This document shows positions 11,267 to 23,800 of a stretch of DNA of 64,000 bases, in pieces. Position 1 is the first letter of the stretch, and every line of letters begins with the position of its first letter. The stretch lies in contig OY282608.1 of the NCBI GenBank assembly GCA_958298945.1, positions 14,113,933 to 14,177,932 of the forward strand, read 5' to 3'. The notes beneath the pieces were generated by a model. That model had not been told where the DNA came from and searched no databases. It saw only the letters and a list, made by a program, of their open reading frames with translations. The DNA comes from Atherix ibis. Taxonomy: Eukaryota > Arthropoda > Insecta > Diptera > Athericidae. The translations under genes and the position numbers were made by a program.

Positions 11267-13587
11267 GGTCTTTGGTTTGTTGGATTGTTGGTTTGTTGGT
11301 TTGTTGGTTTGCTGGTTTGTTGGTTTGTTGGTTTGTTTGTTTGTTCGTTTGTTGGTTTGTTGGTTTGTTAATTTATTGGTTTGTTGGTTTGTTGGTTTGT
11401 TGGTGTGTTGGTTTGTTGGTTTGTTGGTTTGTTGGTTTGTTGGTTTATTTGCTTGTTGGTTTCTTGGTTTGTTATTTTGTTGGTTTGTTGGTTTGTTGGT
11501 TTGTTGGTCACTTGGTTTGTTGGTTTGTTCGTTTTTTGGTTTGTTGGCTTGTTGGTTTGTTGGTTTCTTGGTTTGTTGGTTTGTTGGTTTGTTGGTTACT
11601 TGGTTTGTTGGTTTGTTGGTTTGTTGGTTTGTTGGTTTGTTTGTTTGTTGGTTTGTTGGTTTGTTCGTTTGTTGGTTTTTTGGTTTGTTTTCTTGTTGGT
11701 TTGTTGATTTGTTGGTTTGCTAGTTTGTTGGTTTGTTTGTTTGTTGTTTGTTCGTTTGTTGGCTTGTTTGTTTGTTGTTTTTTTGGTTTGTTGCTTTGTT
11801 GGTTTGTTGGTTTGTTTCTTTGTTGGTTTGTTGGTTTGTTGGTTTGTTGGCTTGTTGGTTTGTTGGTTTGTTGGTTTTTTGGTTTGTTGATTTGTTGGTT
11901 TGTTGGTTTGTTGGTTTGTTGGTTTGTTGGCTTGTTATTTTGTTGGTTTGTTGGTTTGTTGATTTGTTGGTTTGTTGGTTTGTTGGTTTGTTGGCTTGTT
12001 GGCTTGTTGGTTTGTTGGTTATTTGGTTTGTTGGTTTGTTGGTTTGTTGGTTTGTTGGTTTGTTGGTTTTTTGGTTTGTTTTCTTGTTGGTTTGTTGATT
12101 TGTTGGTTTGTTAGTTTGTTGGTTTGTTTATTTGTTGGTTTGTTCGTTTGTTGGCTTGTTTGTTTGTTGGTTTTTTGGTTTGTTGATTTGTCGGTTTGTT
12201 GGTTTGTTGGTGTGTTTGTTTGTTGGCTTGTTGGTTTGTTGGTTTGTTGCTTTTTTGGTTAGTTGATTTGTTGGTTTGTTGGTTTGTTGGTTTGTTGGCT
12301 TGTTGGTTTGTTGGTTTGTTGGTTTGTTGGTTTATTGGTTTGTTGGTTTGTTGGTTTGTTGGCTTGTTGGTTTGTTGCTTTTTTGGTTTGTTGGTTTGTT
12401 TGTTTGTTTGTTTGTTTGTTGGTTTGCTCGTATGTTGGCTTGTTGGTTTTTTGGTTTTTTGGTTTACTGGTTTGTTGGTTTGTTGGTTTGTCGGTTTGTT
12501 GGTTTGTTGCTTTGTTGGCTTATTGGTTTGTTGGTTTGTTGGTTTGTTGGTTTGTTGGTTTGTTGGTTTGTTGGTTTGTTGGTATGTTGGTTTGTTGGTT
12601 TGTTGGTTTATTTGTTTATTTGTTTGTTGGTTTGTTGGCTTGTTGGTTTGTTGGTTTGTTGGTTCGTTGGTTTGTTGGCTTGTTGGTTTGTTAGTTTGCT
12701 GGTTTTTTGTTTTGTTGGTTTGTTTGTTTGTTCGTTCGTTGGTTTGTTGGTTTGTTGGTTTGTTGGCTTGTTGGTTTGTTGGTTTGTTGGTTTGTTGGTT
12801 TGTTGGTTTGTTGGTTTGTTGGTTTGTTGGTTTGTTGGTTTGTTGGTTTGTTGGTTTGTTTGTTTGTTTGTTTGTTCGTTTGTTGGCTTGTTGGTTTGTT
12901 GGCTTGTTGGCTTGTTGGTTTGTTGGTTTGTTGGCTTGTTGGTTTATGTGTTTGTTGGTTTGTTGGTTAGTTGGTTTTTTGGTTTGTTGGTTTTTTGGTT
13001 TGTTTTCTTGTTGGTTTGTTGATTTGTTGGTTTGTTAGTTTGTTGGTTTGTTTGTTTGTTGGTTTGTTCGTTTATTGGCTTGTTTGTTTGTTGGTTTTTT
13101 GGTTTGTTGATTTGTTGGTTTATTGGTTTGTTGGTTTGTTGGTTTGTTGGTTTGTTGGCTTGTTGGTTTGTTGGTTTGTTTGTTTTTTGGTTTGTTGATT
13201 TGTTGGTTTGTTGGTTTGTTGGTTTGTTGGTTTGTTGGCTTGTTGGCTTGTTTGTTTATTGGTTTGCTCGTGTGTTGGCTTGTTCGTTTGTTGTTTTTTT
13301 GGGTTGTTGGTTTGTTGATTTGTTGGTTTGTTGGTTTCTTGGTTTGTTGGTTTGTTGGCTTGTTGGTTTGTATGGTTTGTTGGTTTGTTGGTTTGTTGGT
13401 TTGTTGGTTTGTTGGTTTATTTGTTTGTTGGTTTGTTGGCTTGTTGGTTTGTTTGTTTGTTGGTTTGTTGGTTTGTTGGTTTGTTGGTTTGTTGGTTTGT
13501 TGGTTTGCTGGTTTGCTGGTTTGTTGGTTTGTTGGTTTGTTTTGTTTGCTCGTTCGTTGGTTTGTTGGTTTGTTGGTTTGTTGGTTT
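11267..13587. repeat. Octamer array, TGTTTTCTTG composite family
   Basis: The segment begins at a 7-bp unit GGTCTTT (11267) and contains the composite TTTTTTGG-TTTGTTTT-CTTG landmark at 11686, 12077 and 13001, each followed by the same series (GTTGATTTG, GTTAGTTTG). It closely resembles the 3-7 kb zone in variant order, including GGCTTGTTTGTTTATTGG near 13246. No clean tandem period and no gene are visible. Confidence 0.75.
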
Positions 13588-14809
13588 GATGGCTTGTTGG
13601 CTTGTTGGTTTGTTGGTTTTTTGGTTTGTTGGTTTGTTAGTTTGTTGTTTGTTGGTTTGTGGTTTGTTGGTTTCTTGGTTTGTTGGTTTGTTGGTTTTTT
13701 GGTTTGTTGGCTTGTTGGTTTGTTGATTTCTTGGTTTGTTGGTTTGTTGGTTTGTTAGTTTGTTGGTTACTTGGTTTAATGGTTTGTTGGTTTGTTGGTT
13801 TGTTTGTTTGTTGGTTTGTTCGTTTGCTTGTTTGTTGGTTTGTTTGTTTGTAAGTTTGTTGGTTTATTAGTTTCTCGGTTTGTAGGTTTGTTGGTTTGTT
13901 CGTTTGTTGGCTTGTTGGTTTTTTGGCTTGTTGGCTTGTTGGTTTGTTGGTTTGCTCGTTTGTTGGTTTGTTCGTTTGTTGGTTTGTTGGTTTGTTGGTT
14001 TGTTGGTTACTTGGTTTGTTGGTTTGTTGGTTTGTGGGTTTGTTGGTTTGTTCGTTTGTTGGTTTGTTGGATTGTTGGTTTGTTGGTTTGTTGGTTTGTT
14101 GGTTTGTTGGCTTGTTGGCTTGATGGTTTGTTCGTTTGTTGGCTTGTTGGTTTGTTGGTTTGTTGGTTTGTTGGTTTGTTGATTTGTTCGTTTGTTGGCT
14201 TATTGGTTTGTTGGTTTGTTGGTTGATTTGTTTGTTGGTTTGTTGGTTTGTTGGTTTGTTGGTTTGTTCGTTTGTTGCTTTGTTGGTTTGTTGGTTTGTT
14301 GGTTTGTTGGTTTGTTGGTTTGTTGGTTTGTTGGTTTTTTGGTTTGTTGGTTTGTTGGTTTGTTGTTTTGTTTGTTTGTTGGTTTGTTGGTTTGTTGGTT
14401 TGTTGGTTTGTTGGCTTGTTGGCTTGTTGGTTTGTTCGTTTGTTGGTTTGTTCGTTTGTTGGCTTGTTGGTTTGTTGGTTTGTTGGTTTGTTGGTTTGTT
14501 GGTTTGTTGGTTTGTTGGTTTCTTGGTTTGTTGGTTTGATGGTTTGTTGGTTTGTTGGTTTGTTGGTTTGTTGGTTTGTTGGTTTGTTGGTTTGTTGGTT
14601 TGTTGGTTTGTTGGTTTGTTGGTTTGTTGGTTTGTTGGTTTGTTGGTTTGTTGGTTTGTTGGTTTCTTGGTTTGTTGGTTTGTTGGTTTGTTGGTTTGTT
14701 GGTTTGTTGGTTTGTTGGTTTGTTGGTTTGTTGGTTTGTTGGTTTGTTGGTTTGTTGGTTTGTTGGTTTGTTGGTTTGTTGGTTTGTTGGTTTTTTGGTT
14801 TGTTGGTTT
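13588..14809. repeat. GATGG composite segment and two perfect runs
   Basis: The segment opens with the GATGGCTTG composite at 13588, one of seven such sites in the window, followed 190 bp later by TTAATGG. It ends in two perfect canonical runs, about 14541-14664 and 14671-14794, separated by a single TTTCTTGG unit. No gene was seen. Confidence 0.75.
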
Positions 14810-17800
14810 GTTGGTTTGTCCGTTTGTTGGCTTGTTGGTTTGTTGGTTTGTTGGTTTGTTGGTTTGTTGATTTGTTGGTTGGTTGGTTTGTTTGTTTGTT
14901 GGTTTGTTGGTTTGTTCTTTTGTTGGCTTGTTGGCTTGTTGGTTTTTTGGTTTGTTCGTTTGTTGGTTTGTTTGTTTGTTGGTTTGTCCGTTTGTTGGTT
15001 TGTTGGTTTGTGGGTTTGTTTGTTTTTTGGTTTGTTCGTTTGTTGGCTTGTTGGTTTGTTGGTTTGTTGGTTTATTTGTTTGTTGGTTTGTTGGTTTGTT
15101 CGTTTGTTGGTTTGTTGATTTGTTGGTTTGTTCGTTTGTTGGTTTGTTCGTTTTTTGGCTTGTTTGTTTGCTGGTTTGTTGGTTTGTTGGGTTGTTGGTT
15201 TGTTGGCTTGTTGGTATGTTGGTTTGTTGGTTTGTTGGTTTGTTTGTTTGTTGGTTTGTTATTTTGTTAACTTGTTGTTTTGTTGGTTTGTTGGTTTGAT
15301 GGTTTGTTGGTTTGTTTATTTATTTGTTTGTTGGTTTGTTGGCTTGTTGGTTTGTTGGTTTGTTGGTTTGTTGGTTTGTTGGTTTGTTGGTTTTTTGGTT
15401 TGTTGGCTTGTTGGTTTGTTGGTTTTTTGGTTTGTTGGTTTGTTGGCTTGTTGGTTTGTTGGTTTTTTGGTTTGTTGGTTTGTTGGTTTGTTGGTTTGTT
15501 GGTTTGTTGGTTTGTTTGTTTGTTGGTTTGTTGGTTTGTTGGCTTGTTGGTGTGTTGGTTTGTTGGTTTGTAGGTTTGTTGGTTTGTTGGTTTGTTGGTT
15601 TGTTGGTTTATTTGTTTGTTGGTTTGTTGGCTTGTTGGTCTTTGGTTTGTTGGTTTGTTGGTTTGTTGGTTTGCTGGTTTGTTGGTTTGTTGGTTTGTTT
15701 GTTTGTTTGTTTGTTCGTTTGTTGGTTTGTTGGTTTGTTAATTTGTTGGTTTGTTGGTTTGTTGGCTTGTTGGCTTGTTGGCTTGTTGGCTTGTTGGTTT
15801 GTTGGTTTGTTGGTTTCTTGGTTTCTTGGTTTGTTAGTTTGTTGGCTTGTTGGTTTGTTGGTTTGTTGGTTTCTTGGTTTGTTGGTTTGTTGGCTTGTTG
15901 GTTTGTTGGTTTTTTGGTGTGTTGGTTTGTTGGTTTGTTGGTTTGTTGGTTTGTTGGTTTGTTGGTTTGTTGGTTTATTTGCTTGTTGGTTTCTTGGTTT
16001 GTTATTTTGTTGGTTTGTTGGTTTGTTGGTCACTTGGTTTGTTGGTTTGTTGGTTTTTTGGTTTGTTGGCTTGTTGGTTTGTTGGTTTCTTGGTTTTTTG
16101 GTTTGTTGGTTTGTTGGTTTGTTGGTTTTTTGGTTTGTTGGCTTGTTGGTTTGTTGGTTTTTTGGTTTGTTGGTTTGTTGGCTTGTTGGTTTGTTGGTTT
16201 TTTGGTTTGTTGGTTTGTTGGTTTGTTGGTTTGTTGGTTTGTTGGTTTGTTTGTTTGTTGGTTTGTTGGTTTGTTGGCTTGTTGGTGTGTTGGTTTGTTG
16301 GTTTGTAGGTTTGTTGGTTTGTTGGTTTGTTGGTTTGTTGGTTTATTTGTTTGTTGGTTTGTTGGCTTGTTGGTCTTTGGTTTGTTGGTTTGTTGGTTTG
16401 TTGGTTTGTTGGTTTGTTGGTTTGCTGGTTTGTTGGTTTGTTGGTTTGTTTGTTTGTTTGTTTGTTCGTTTCTTGGTTTGTTGGTTTGTTGGCTTGTTGG
16501 TTTGTTGTTTTTTTGGTGTGTTGGTTTGTTGGTTTGTTGGTTTGTTGGTTTGTTGGTTTGTTGGTTTGTTGGTTTATTTGCTTGTTGGTTTCTTGGTTTG
16601 TTATTTTGTTGGTTTGTTGGTTTGTTGGTCACTTCGTTTGTTAATTTGTTGGTTTGTTGGTTTGTTGGCTTGTTGGCTTGTTGGTTTGTTGGTTTGTTGG
16701 TTTGTTGGTTTCTTGGTTTGTTAGTTTGTTGGCTTGTTGGTTTGTTGGTTTGTTGGTTTCTTGGTTTGTTGGTTTGTTGGCTTGTTGGTTTGTTGTTTTT
16801 TTGGTGTGTTGGTTTGTTGGTTTGTTGGTTTGTTGGTTTGTTGGTTTGTTGGTTTGTTGGTTTATTTGCTTGTTGGTTTCTTGGTTTGTTATTTTGTTGG
16901 TTTGTTGGTTTGTTGGTCACTTCGTTTGTTGGTTTGTTGGTTTTTTGGTTTGTTGGCTTGTTGGTTTGTTGGTTTCTTGGTTTTTTGGTTTGTTGGTTTG
17001 TTGGTTACTTGGTTTGTTGGTTTGTTGGTTTGTTGGTTTGTTTATTTGTTGGTTTGTTGGTTTGTCCGTTTGTTGGCTTGTTGGTTTGTTGGTTTGTTGG
17101 TTTGTTGGTTTGTTGATTTGTTGGTTGGTTGGTTTGTTTGTTTGTTGGTTTGTTGGTTTGTTCTTTTGTTGGCTTGTTGGCTTGTTGGTTTTTTGGTTTG
17201 TTCGTTTGTTGGTTTGTTTGTTTGTTGGTTTGTCCGTTTGTTGGTTTGTTGGTTTGTGGGTTTGTTTGTTTTTTGGTTTGTTCGTTTGTTGGCTTGTTGG
17301 TTTGTTGGTTTGTTGGTTTATTTGTTTGTTGGTTTGTTGGTTTGTTCGTTTGTTGGTTTGTTGATTTGTTGGTTTGTTCGTTTGTTGGTTTGTTCGTTTT
17401 TTGGCTTGTTTGTTTGCTGGTTTGTTGGTTTGTTGGGTTGTTGGTTTGTTGGCTTGTTGGTATGTTGGTTTGTTGGTTTGCTGGTTTGTTTGTTTGTTGG
17501 TTTGTTATTTTGTTGGCTTGTTGTTTTGTTGGTTTGTTGGTTTGATGGTTTGTTGGTTTGTTTATTTATTTGTTTGTTGGTTTGTTGGCTTGTTGGTTTG
17601 TTGGTTTGTTGGTTTGTTGGTTTGTTGGTTTGTTGGTTTTTTGGTTTGTTGGCTTGTTGGTTTGTTGGTTTTTTGGTTTGTTGGTTTGTTGGCTTGTTGG
17701 TTTGTTGGTTTTTTGGTTTGTTGGTTTGTTGGTTTGTTGGTTTGTTGGTTTGTTGGTTTGTTTGTTTGTTGGTTTGTTGGTTTGTTGGCTTGTTGGTGTG

Positions 17801-18345
17801 TTGGTTTGTTGGTTTGTAGGTTTGTTGGTTTGTTGGTTTGTTGGTTTGTTGGTTTATTTGTTTGTTGGTTTGTTGGCTTGTTGGTCTTTAGTTTGTTGGT
17901 TTGTTGGTTTGTTGGTTTGTTGGTTTGCTGGTTTGTTGGTTTGTTGGTTTGTTTGTTTGTTTGTTTGTTCGTTTGTTGGTTTGTTGGTTTGTTAATTTGT
18001 TGGTTTGTTGGTTTGTTGGCTTGTTGGCTTGTTGGTTTGTTGGTTTGTTGGTTTCTTGGTTTCTTGGTTTGTTAGTTTGTTGGCTTGTTGGTTTGTTGGT
18101 TTGTTGGTTTCTTGGTTTGTTGGTTTGTTGGCTTGTTGGTTTGTTGGTTTTTTGGTGTGTTGGTTTGTTGGTTTGTTGGTTTGTTGGTTTGTTGGTTTGT
18201 TGGTTTGTTGGTTTATTTGCTTGTTGGTTTCTTGGTTTGTTATTTTGTTGGTTTGTTGGTTTGTTGGTCACTTGGTTTGTTGGTTTGTTGGTTTTTTGGT
18301 TTGTTGGCTTGTTGGTTTGTTGGTTTCTTGGTTTTTTGGTTTGTT
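14810..18345. repeat. 2,246-bp higher-order repeat with nested 735- and 288-bp repeats
   Basis: GTCCGTTTG at 14818 and 17064 starts two copies whose variant order matches for about 1.3 kb. The shift is 2,246 bp at first and 2,238 bp later, a net loss of one unit. The length is 281 x 8 minus 2, explained by the 7-bp GGTCTTT units at 15637 and 16372. Between the copies, 15.4-16.1 kb is repeated at +735 bp (GGTCTTT 15637 to 16372), and the GTTTTTTT and GGTCACTTCG groups at 16507/16627 recur at +288 bp (16795/16915). Confidence 0.78.
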
Positions 18346-18950
18346 GGTTTGTTGGTTACTTGGTTTGTTGGTTTGTTGGTTTGTTGGTTTGTTTATTTGT
18401 TGGTTTGTTGGTTTGTTCGTTTGTTGGTTTGTTCGTTTGTTGGTTTGTAGATTTGTTGGTTTCTTGGTTTGTTGGTTTGTTGGTTTGTTCGTTTGTTGGC
18501 TTGTTGGTTTGTTGGCTTGTTGGCTTGTTGGTTTGTTGGTTTGTTCGTTTGTTGGTTTGTTGGTTTGTTGGTTTGTTGGTTTGTTGGTTTATTCGTTTGT
18601 TGGTTTGTTGGATTGTTGGTTTGTTGGTTTGTTGGTTTGTTGGCTTGTTGGCTTGTTGGCTTGTTGGTTTGTTGGTTTGTTGGTTTGTTGGTTTGTTAGC
18701 TTGTTGGTTTGTTCGTTTTTTGGCTTGTTGGTTTGTTGCTTTGTTGGTTTGTTGGTTTGTTTGTTTGTTGGTTTGTTGGTTTCTTGGTTACTTGGTTTGT
18801 TCGTTTGTTGGTTTGTTGGTTTATTGGTTTGTTGGTTTGTTGGTTTGTTGGATTGTTGGTTTGTTCGTTTGTTGGCTTGTTGGTTTGTTGGTTTGTTGGT
18901 TTATTTGTTTGTTGGTTTGTTGATTTGTTGGTTTGTTCGTTTGTTGGTTT
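18346..18950. repeat. Octamer array rich in TTTGTTCG, no HOR seen
   Basis: A transition zone in which the CpG-bearing TTTGTTCG variant becomes frequent. It includes GTAGATTTG near 18448 and two copies of a GGATTG variant group. No gene or clean tandem period is visible. Confidence 0.7.
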
Positions 18951-20880
18951 GTTGGTTTGTTGGTTTGTTCGTTTGTTGGTTTGTTCGTTTGTTGGTTTGT
19001 TTGTTTGTTTGTTTGTTGGTTTGTTGGTTTGCTGGTTTGTTGGCTTGTCGGTTTGTTGGTTTGTTGGTTTTTTGGTTTGTTGGTTTGTTGGTTTGTTGGT
19101 TCGTTGTTTTGTATGTTTGTTGGTTTATTGGTTTGTTGGTTTGTTGGTTTGTTGGCTTGTTGGTTTGTTCGTTTGTTGGCTTGTTGGTTTGTTGGTTTGT
19201 TGGTTTGTTGGTTTGTTGGTTTCTTGGTTACTTGGTTGTTGGTTTGTTCGTTTGCTGGTTTGTTGGTTTGTTCGTTTGTTGGTTTGTTGGTTTGTTCGTT
19301 TGTTGGCTTGTTGGCTTGTTGGTTTGTTGGTTTGTTTGTTTGTTGGTTTGTTCGTTTGTTGGCTCGTTGGTTTGTTGGTTAGTTGGTTTGTTGGTTTGTT
19401 GGTTTGTTGGTTTGTTGGTTTGTTCGTTTGTTGGTTTGTTGGTTTGTTGGTTTGTTGATTTGTTGGTTTGTTGGTTTGTTGGTTTGTTGCTTTGTTAGTT
19501 TGTTGGTTTGTTGGTTTGTTGGTTTGTTCGTTTGTTGGTTTGTTCGTTTGTTGGTTTGTTTGTTTGTTTGTTTGTTGGTTTGTTGGTTTGCTGGTTTGTT
19601 GGCTTGTCGGTTTGTTGGTTTGTTGGTTTTTTGGTTTGTTGGTTTGTTGGTTTGTTGGTTCGTTGTTTTGTATGTTTGTTGGTTTATTGGTTTGTTGGTT
19701 TGTTGGTTTGTTGGCTTGTTGGTTTGTTCGTTTGTTGGCTTGTTGGTTTGTTGGTTTGTTGGTTTGTTGGTTTCTTGGTTACTTGGTTGTTGGTTTGTTC
19801 GTTTGCTGGTTTGTTCGTTTGCTGGTTTGTTGGTTTGTTCGTTTGTTGGTTTGTTGGTTTGTTCGTTTGTTGGCTTGTTGGCTTGTTGGTTTGTTGGTTT
19901 GTTTGTTTGTTGGTTTGTTCGTTTGTTGGCTCGTTGGTTTGTTGGTTAGTTGGTTTTTTGGTTTGTTGGTTTGTTTGTTTGTTGGTTTGTTGGTTTGTTC
20001 GTTTGTTGGTTTGTTGGTTTGTTGGTTTGTTGGTTTGTTGGTTTGTTGGTTTGTTGGTTTGTTGCTTTGTTAGTTTGTTGGTTTGTTCGTTTGTTGGTTT
20101 GTTTGTTTGTTGGTTTGTTCGTTTGTTGGTTTGTTGGTTTGTGGGTTTTTTGTTTGTTGGTTTGTTCGTTTGTTGGCTTGTTGGTTTGTTGGTTTGTTGG
20201 TTTATTTGTTTGTTGGTTTGTTGGTTTGTTCGTTTGTTGGTTTGCTGGTTTGTTGGTTTATTCGTTTGTTGGTTTGCTCGTTTGTTGGTTTGTTTGTTTG
20301 TTGTTTTGTTGGTTTGTTGGTTTGTTTGTTTGTTGGTTTGTTGGTTTCTTGGTTACTTGGTTTGTTCGTTTGTTTGTTTGTTGGTTTATTGGTTTGTTGG
20401 TTTGTTGGTTTATTGGATTGTTGGTTTGTTCGTTTGTTGGCTTGTTGGTTTGTTGGTTTGTTGGTTTATTTGTTTGTTGGTTTGTTGGTTTGTTCGTTTG
20501 TTGGTTTGTTCGTTTGTTGGTTTGTTCGTTTGTTGGTTTGTTCGTTTGTTGGTTTGTTTGTTTGTTTGTTTGTTGGTTTGTTGGTTTGCCGGTTTGTTGT
20601 TTTGTCGGTTTGTTGGTTTCTTGGTTTGTTGGTTTTTTGGTTTGTTGGTTTGTTGGTTTGTTGGTTCGTTGTTTTGTTTGTTTGTTGGTTTATTGGTTTG
20701 TTGGTTTGTTGGTTTGTTGGCTTGTTGGTTTTTTCGTTTGTTGGCTCGTTGGTTTGTTGGTTAGTTGGTTTGTTGGTTTGTTGGTTTGTTGGTTTGTTGG
20801 TTTGTTCGTTTGTTGGTTTGTTGGTTTGTTGGTTTGTTGGTTTTTTGGTTTGTTGGTTTGTTGGTTTGTTGGTTTGTTGG
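18951..20880. repeat. About 559-bp higher-order repeat, two copies plus a partial third
   Basis: GTATG at 19111 recurs at 19670 (559 bp, that is 69 units plus one 7-bp TTGTTGG unit). The accompanying groups GGTTCGTTGTTTTG, TTACTTGGTTGTTGG and GGCTCGTTGG recur at shifts of 551-567 bp, so copies differ by one whole unit here and there. A third, partial copy lies at about 20.5-20.9 kb (GGCTCG at 20743), and a related block starts near 23.3 kb (GGCTCG at 23452). Confidence 0.72.
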
Positions 20881-23800
20881 TTTGTTTGCTTTGTTAGTTT
20901 GTTGGTTTGTTCGTTTGTTGGTTTGTTTGTTTGTTGGTTTGTTCGTTTGTTGGTTTGTTGGTTTGTGGGTTTGTTGTTTGTTGGTTTGTTCGTTTGTTGG
21001 CTTGTTGGTTTGTTGGTTTGTTAATTTATTTGTTTGTTGGTTTGTTGGTTTGTTCGTTTGTTGGTTTGTTGGTTTGTTGGTTTATTCGTTTGTTGGTTTG
21101 CTCGTTTGTTGGTTTGTTTGTTTGTTGTTTTGTTGGTTTGTTCGTTTGTTGGTTTGTTGGCTTGTTGGTTTGTTGGTTTGTTGGTTTGTTGGTTTGTTAG
21201 TTTGTTGGTTTGTTCGTTTGTTGGTTTGTTTGTTTGTTGGATTGTTCGTTTGTTGGTTTGTTGGTTAGTGGGTTTGTTTGTTTGTTGGTTTGTTCGTTTG
21301 TTGGCTTGTTGGTTTGTTGGTTTGTTGGTTTATTTGTTTGTTGGTTTGTTGGTTTGTTCGTTTGTTGGTTTGTTGGTTTGTTCGTTTGTTGGTTTGCTCG
21401 TTTGTTGGTTTGTTTGTTTGTTGGTTTGTTGGTTTGTTGGTTTGTTGGTTTGTTGGCTTGTTGGTTTTTTGGTTTGTTGGTTTGTTGGTTTGTTGGTTTG
21501 TTGGTTTGTTGGTTTGTTGGTTTGCTGGTTTTTTGGTTTGTTGGTTTTTTGGTTTGTTGGTTTGTTAGTTTGTTGGTTTGTTGGTTTGTTGGTTTATTAG
21601 TTTGTTGGTTTGTTGGTTTGTTGGTTTGTTGGTTTGTTCGTTTGTTGGCTTATTGGTTTGTTGGTTACTTGGCTTGTTTGTCGGTTGGTTTGTTGGTTTG
21701 TTGGTTTGTTCGTTTGTTGGCTTGTTGGTTTGTTGGCTTGTTGGCTTGTTGGGTTGTTGGCTTGTTGGTTTGTTGGTTTGTTGGTTTGTTCGTTTGTTGG
21801 TTTGCTCGTTTGTTGGCTTGTTAGTTTGTTGGTTTGTTGGTTTGTTGGTTTGTTCGTTTGTTGGTTTGTTGGCTTTTTGGTTTCTTGGTTTGTTGGGTTG
21901 TTGGTTTGTTCGCTTGTTGGCTTGTTGGTTTGTTGGCTTGTTGGCTTGTTGGTTTGTTGGTTTGTTGGTTTGTTGGTTTGTTGGTTTGTTCATTTGTTGG
22001 TTTGTTGGTTTGTTCGGTTGTTGGTTTGTTGGTTTGTTCGTTTGTTGGCTTGTTGGCTTGTTGGTTTGTTGGTTTGGTTGTTTGTTGTTTTGTTCGTTTG
22101 TTGGCTTGTTGGTTTGTTGGTTACTTGGTTTGTTGGTTTGTTGGTTTGTTGGTTTGTTGGTTTGTTGGTTTGTTGGTTTGTTCGTTTGTTGGCTTGTTAG
22201 TTTGTTGGTTTGTTGGTTTGTTGGTTTGTTCGTTTGTTGGTTTGTTCGTTTGTTGGATTGTTTGTTGTTGGTTTGTTCGTTTGTTTGTTTGTTAATTTGT
22301 TGGTTTGTGGGTTTGTTTGGGTGTTGGTTTGTTGGTTTGTTGGGTTTTTCGTTTGTGGGTTTGTTGGTTTGTTGGTTTGTTGGTTTGTTGGTTTGTTGGT
22401 TTGTTGGTTTGTTTGTTTGTTTGTTTGTTGGTTTGTTGGTTTGTTGGTTTGTTGCTTTGTTGGTTTGTTGGTTTGTTGGTTTGTTGGCTTGTTGGTTTGT
22501 TGGTTTGTTGGTTTCTTGGTTTCTTGGTTTTTTGGTTTGTTGGTTTGTTGGTTTGTTGGTTTGTTGGTTTGTTGGTTTGTTGGTTTGTTGGTTTGTTGGT
22601 TTGTTGGTTTGTTGGTTTGTTCATTTGTTCGTTTGCTCGTTTGTTCGTTTGCTGGTTTGTTTGTTTGTTGGTTTGTTGGTTTGTTGGTTTGTTGGTTTGT
22701 TGGTTTGTTGGTTTGTTGGTTTGTGGTTTGTTGGTTTGTTGGTTTGTTGGTTACTTGGTCTGTTGGTTTGTTCGTTTGTTGGTTTGTTGGTTTGTTGGTT
22801 TGTTGGTTTGTTGGTTTGTTGGTTTGTTGGTTTGTTGGTTTGTTGGTTTGTTGGTTTGTTGGTTTGTTGGTTTGTTGGCTTGTTGGTTTGTTGGTTTGTT
22901 GGTTTGTTGGTTTGTTGGTTTATTGGTTTGTTGGTTTGTCGGTTTGTTGGTTTCTTGGTTTACTTGTTTGTTGGTTTGTTGGTTTGTTGGTTTGTTGGTT
23001 ACTTGGTTTGTTGGTTTGTTGGTTTTTTGGTTTGTTGGCTTGTTGGTTTGTTGGTTTGTTAGTTCGTTGGCTTGTTGGTTTGTTGGTTTGTTGGTTTGTT
23101 GGTTTGTTGGTTTGTTGGTTTTTTGGCTTGTTGGTTTGTTGGTTTGTTGGTTTGTTGGTTTGTTGGTTTGTTGGTTTGTTGGTTTGTTGATTTGTTGGTT
23201 TGTTGGTTTTTTGTTTTGTTGGTTTGTTGGTTTATTTGTTTGTTGGTTTGTTGGTTTGTTGGTTACTTGGTTTGTTTGTTGGTTGGTTGGTTGGTTTGTT
23301 GATTTGTTGGTTTCTTGGTTACTTGATTGTTGGTTTGTTCGTTTGCTGGTTTGTTGGTTTGTTCGTTTGTTGGTTTGTTGGTTTGTTCGTTTGTTGGCTT
23401 GTTGGCTTGTTGGTTTGTTGGTTTGTTTGTTTGTTGGTTTGTTCGTTTGTTGGCTCGTTGGTTTGTTGGCTAGTTGGTTTGTTGGTTTGTTGGTTTGTTG
23501 GTTTGTTGGTTTGTTGGTTTGTTCGTTTGTTGGTTTGTTGGTTTGTTGGTTTGTTGGTTTGTTGGTTTGTTGGTTTGTTGGTTTGTTGGTTTGTTGGTTT
23601 GTTGCTTTGTTAGTTTGTTGGTTTGTTCGTTTGTTGGTGTGTTTGTTTGTTGGTTTGTTCGTTTGTTGGTTTGTTGGTTTGTGGGTTTGTTGTTTGTTGG
23701 TTTGTTCGTTTGTTGGCTTGTTGGTTTGTTGGTTTGTTGGTTTATTTGTTTGTTGGTTTGTTGGTTTGTTCGTTTGTTGGTTTGTTGGTTTGTTGGTTTA

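Noticed and set aside
16030..16920. Minus-strand open frames with Asn/Gln/Thr/Lys/Pro-rich repeats (also 24313-25236, 29645-30436, 62598-63461)
   Set aside because: They are the complement of the same octamer, NKPTNQQT in every frame. They end wherever a variant makes a stop and show no domain.
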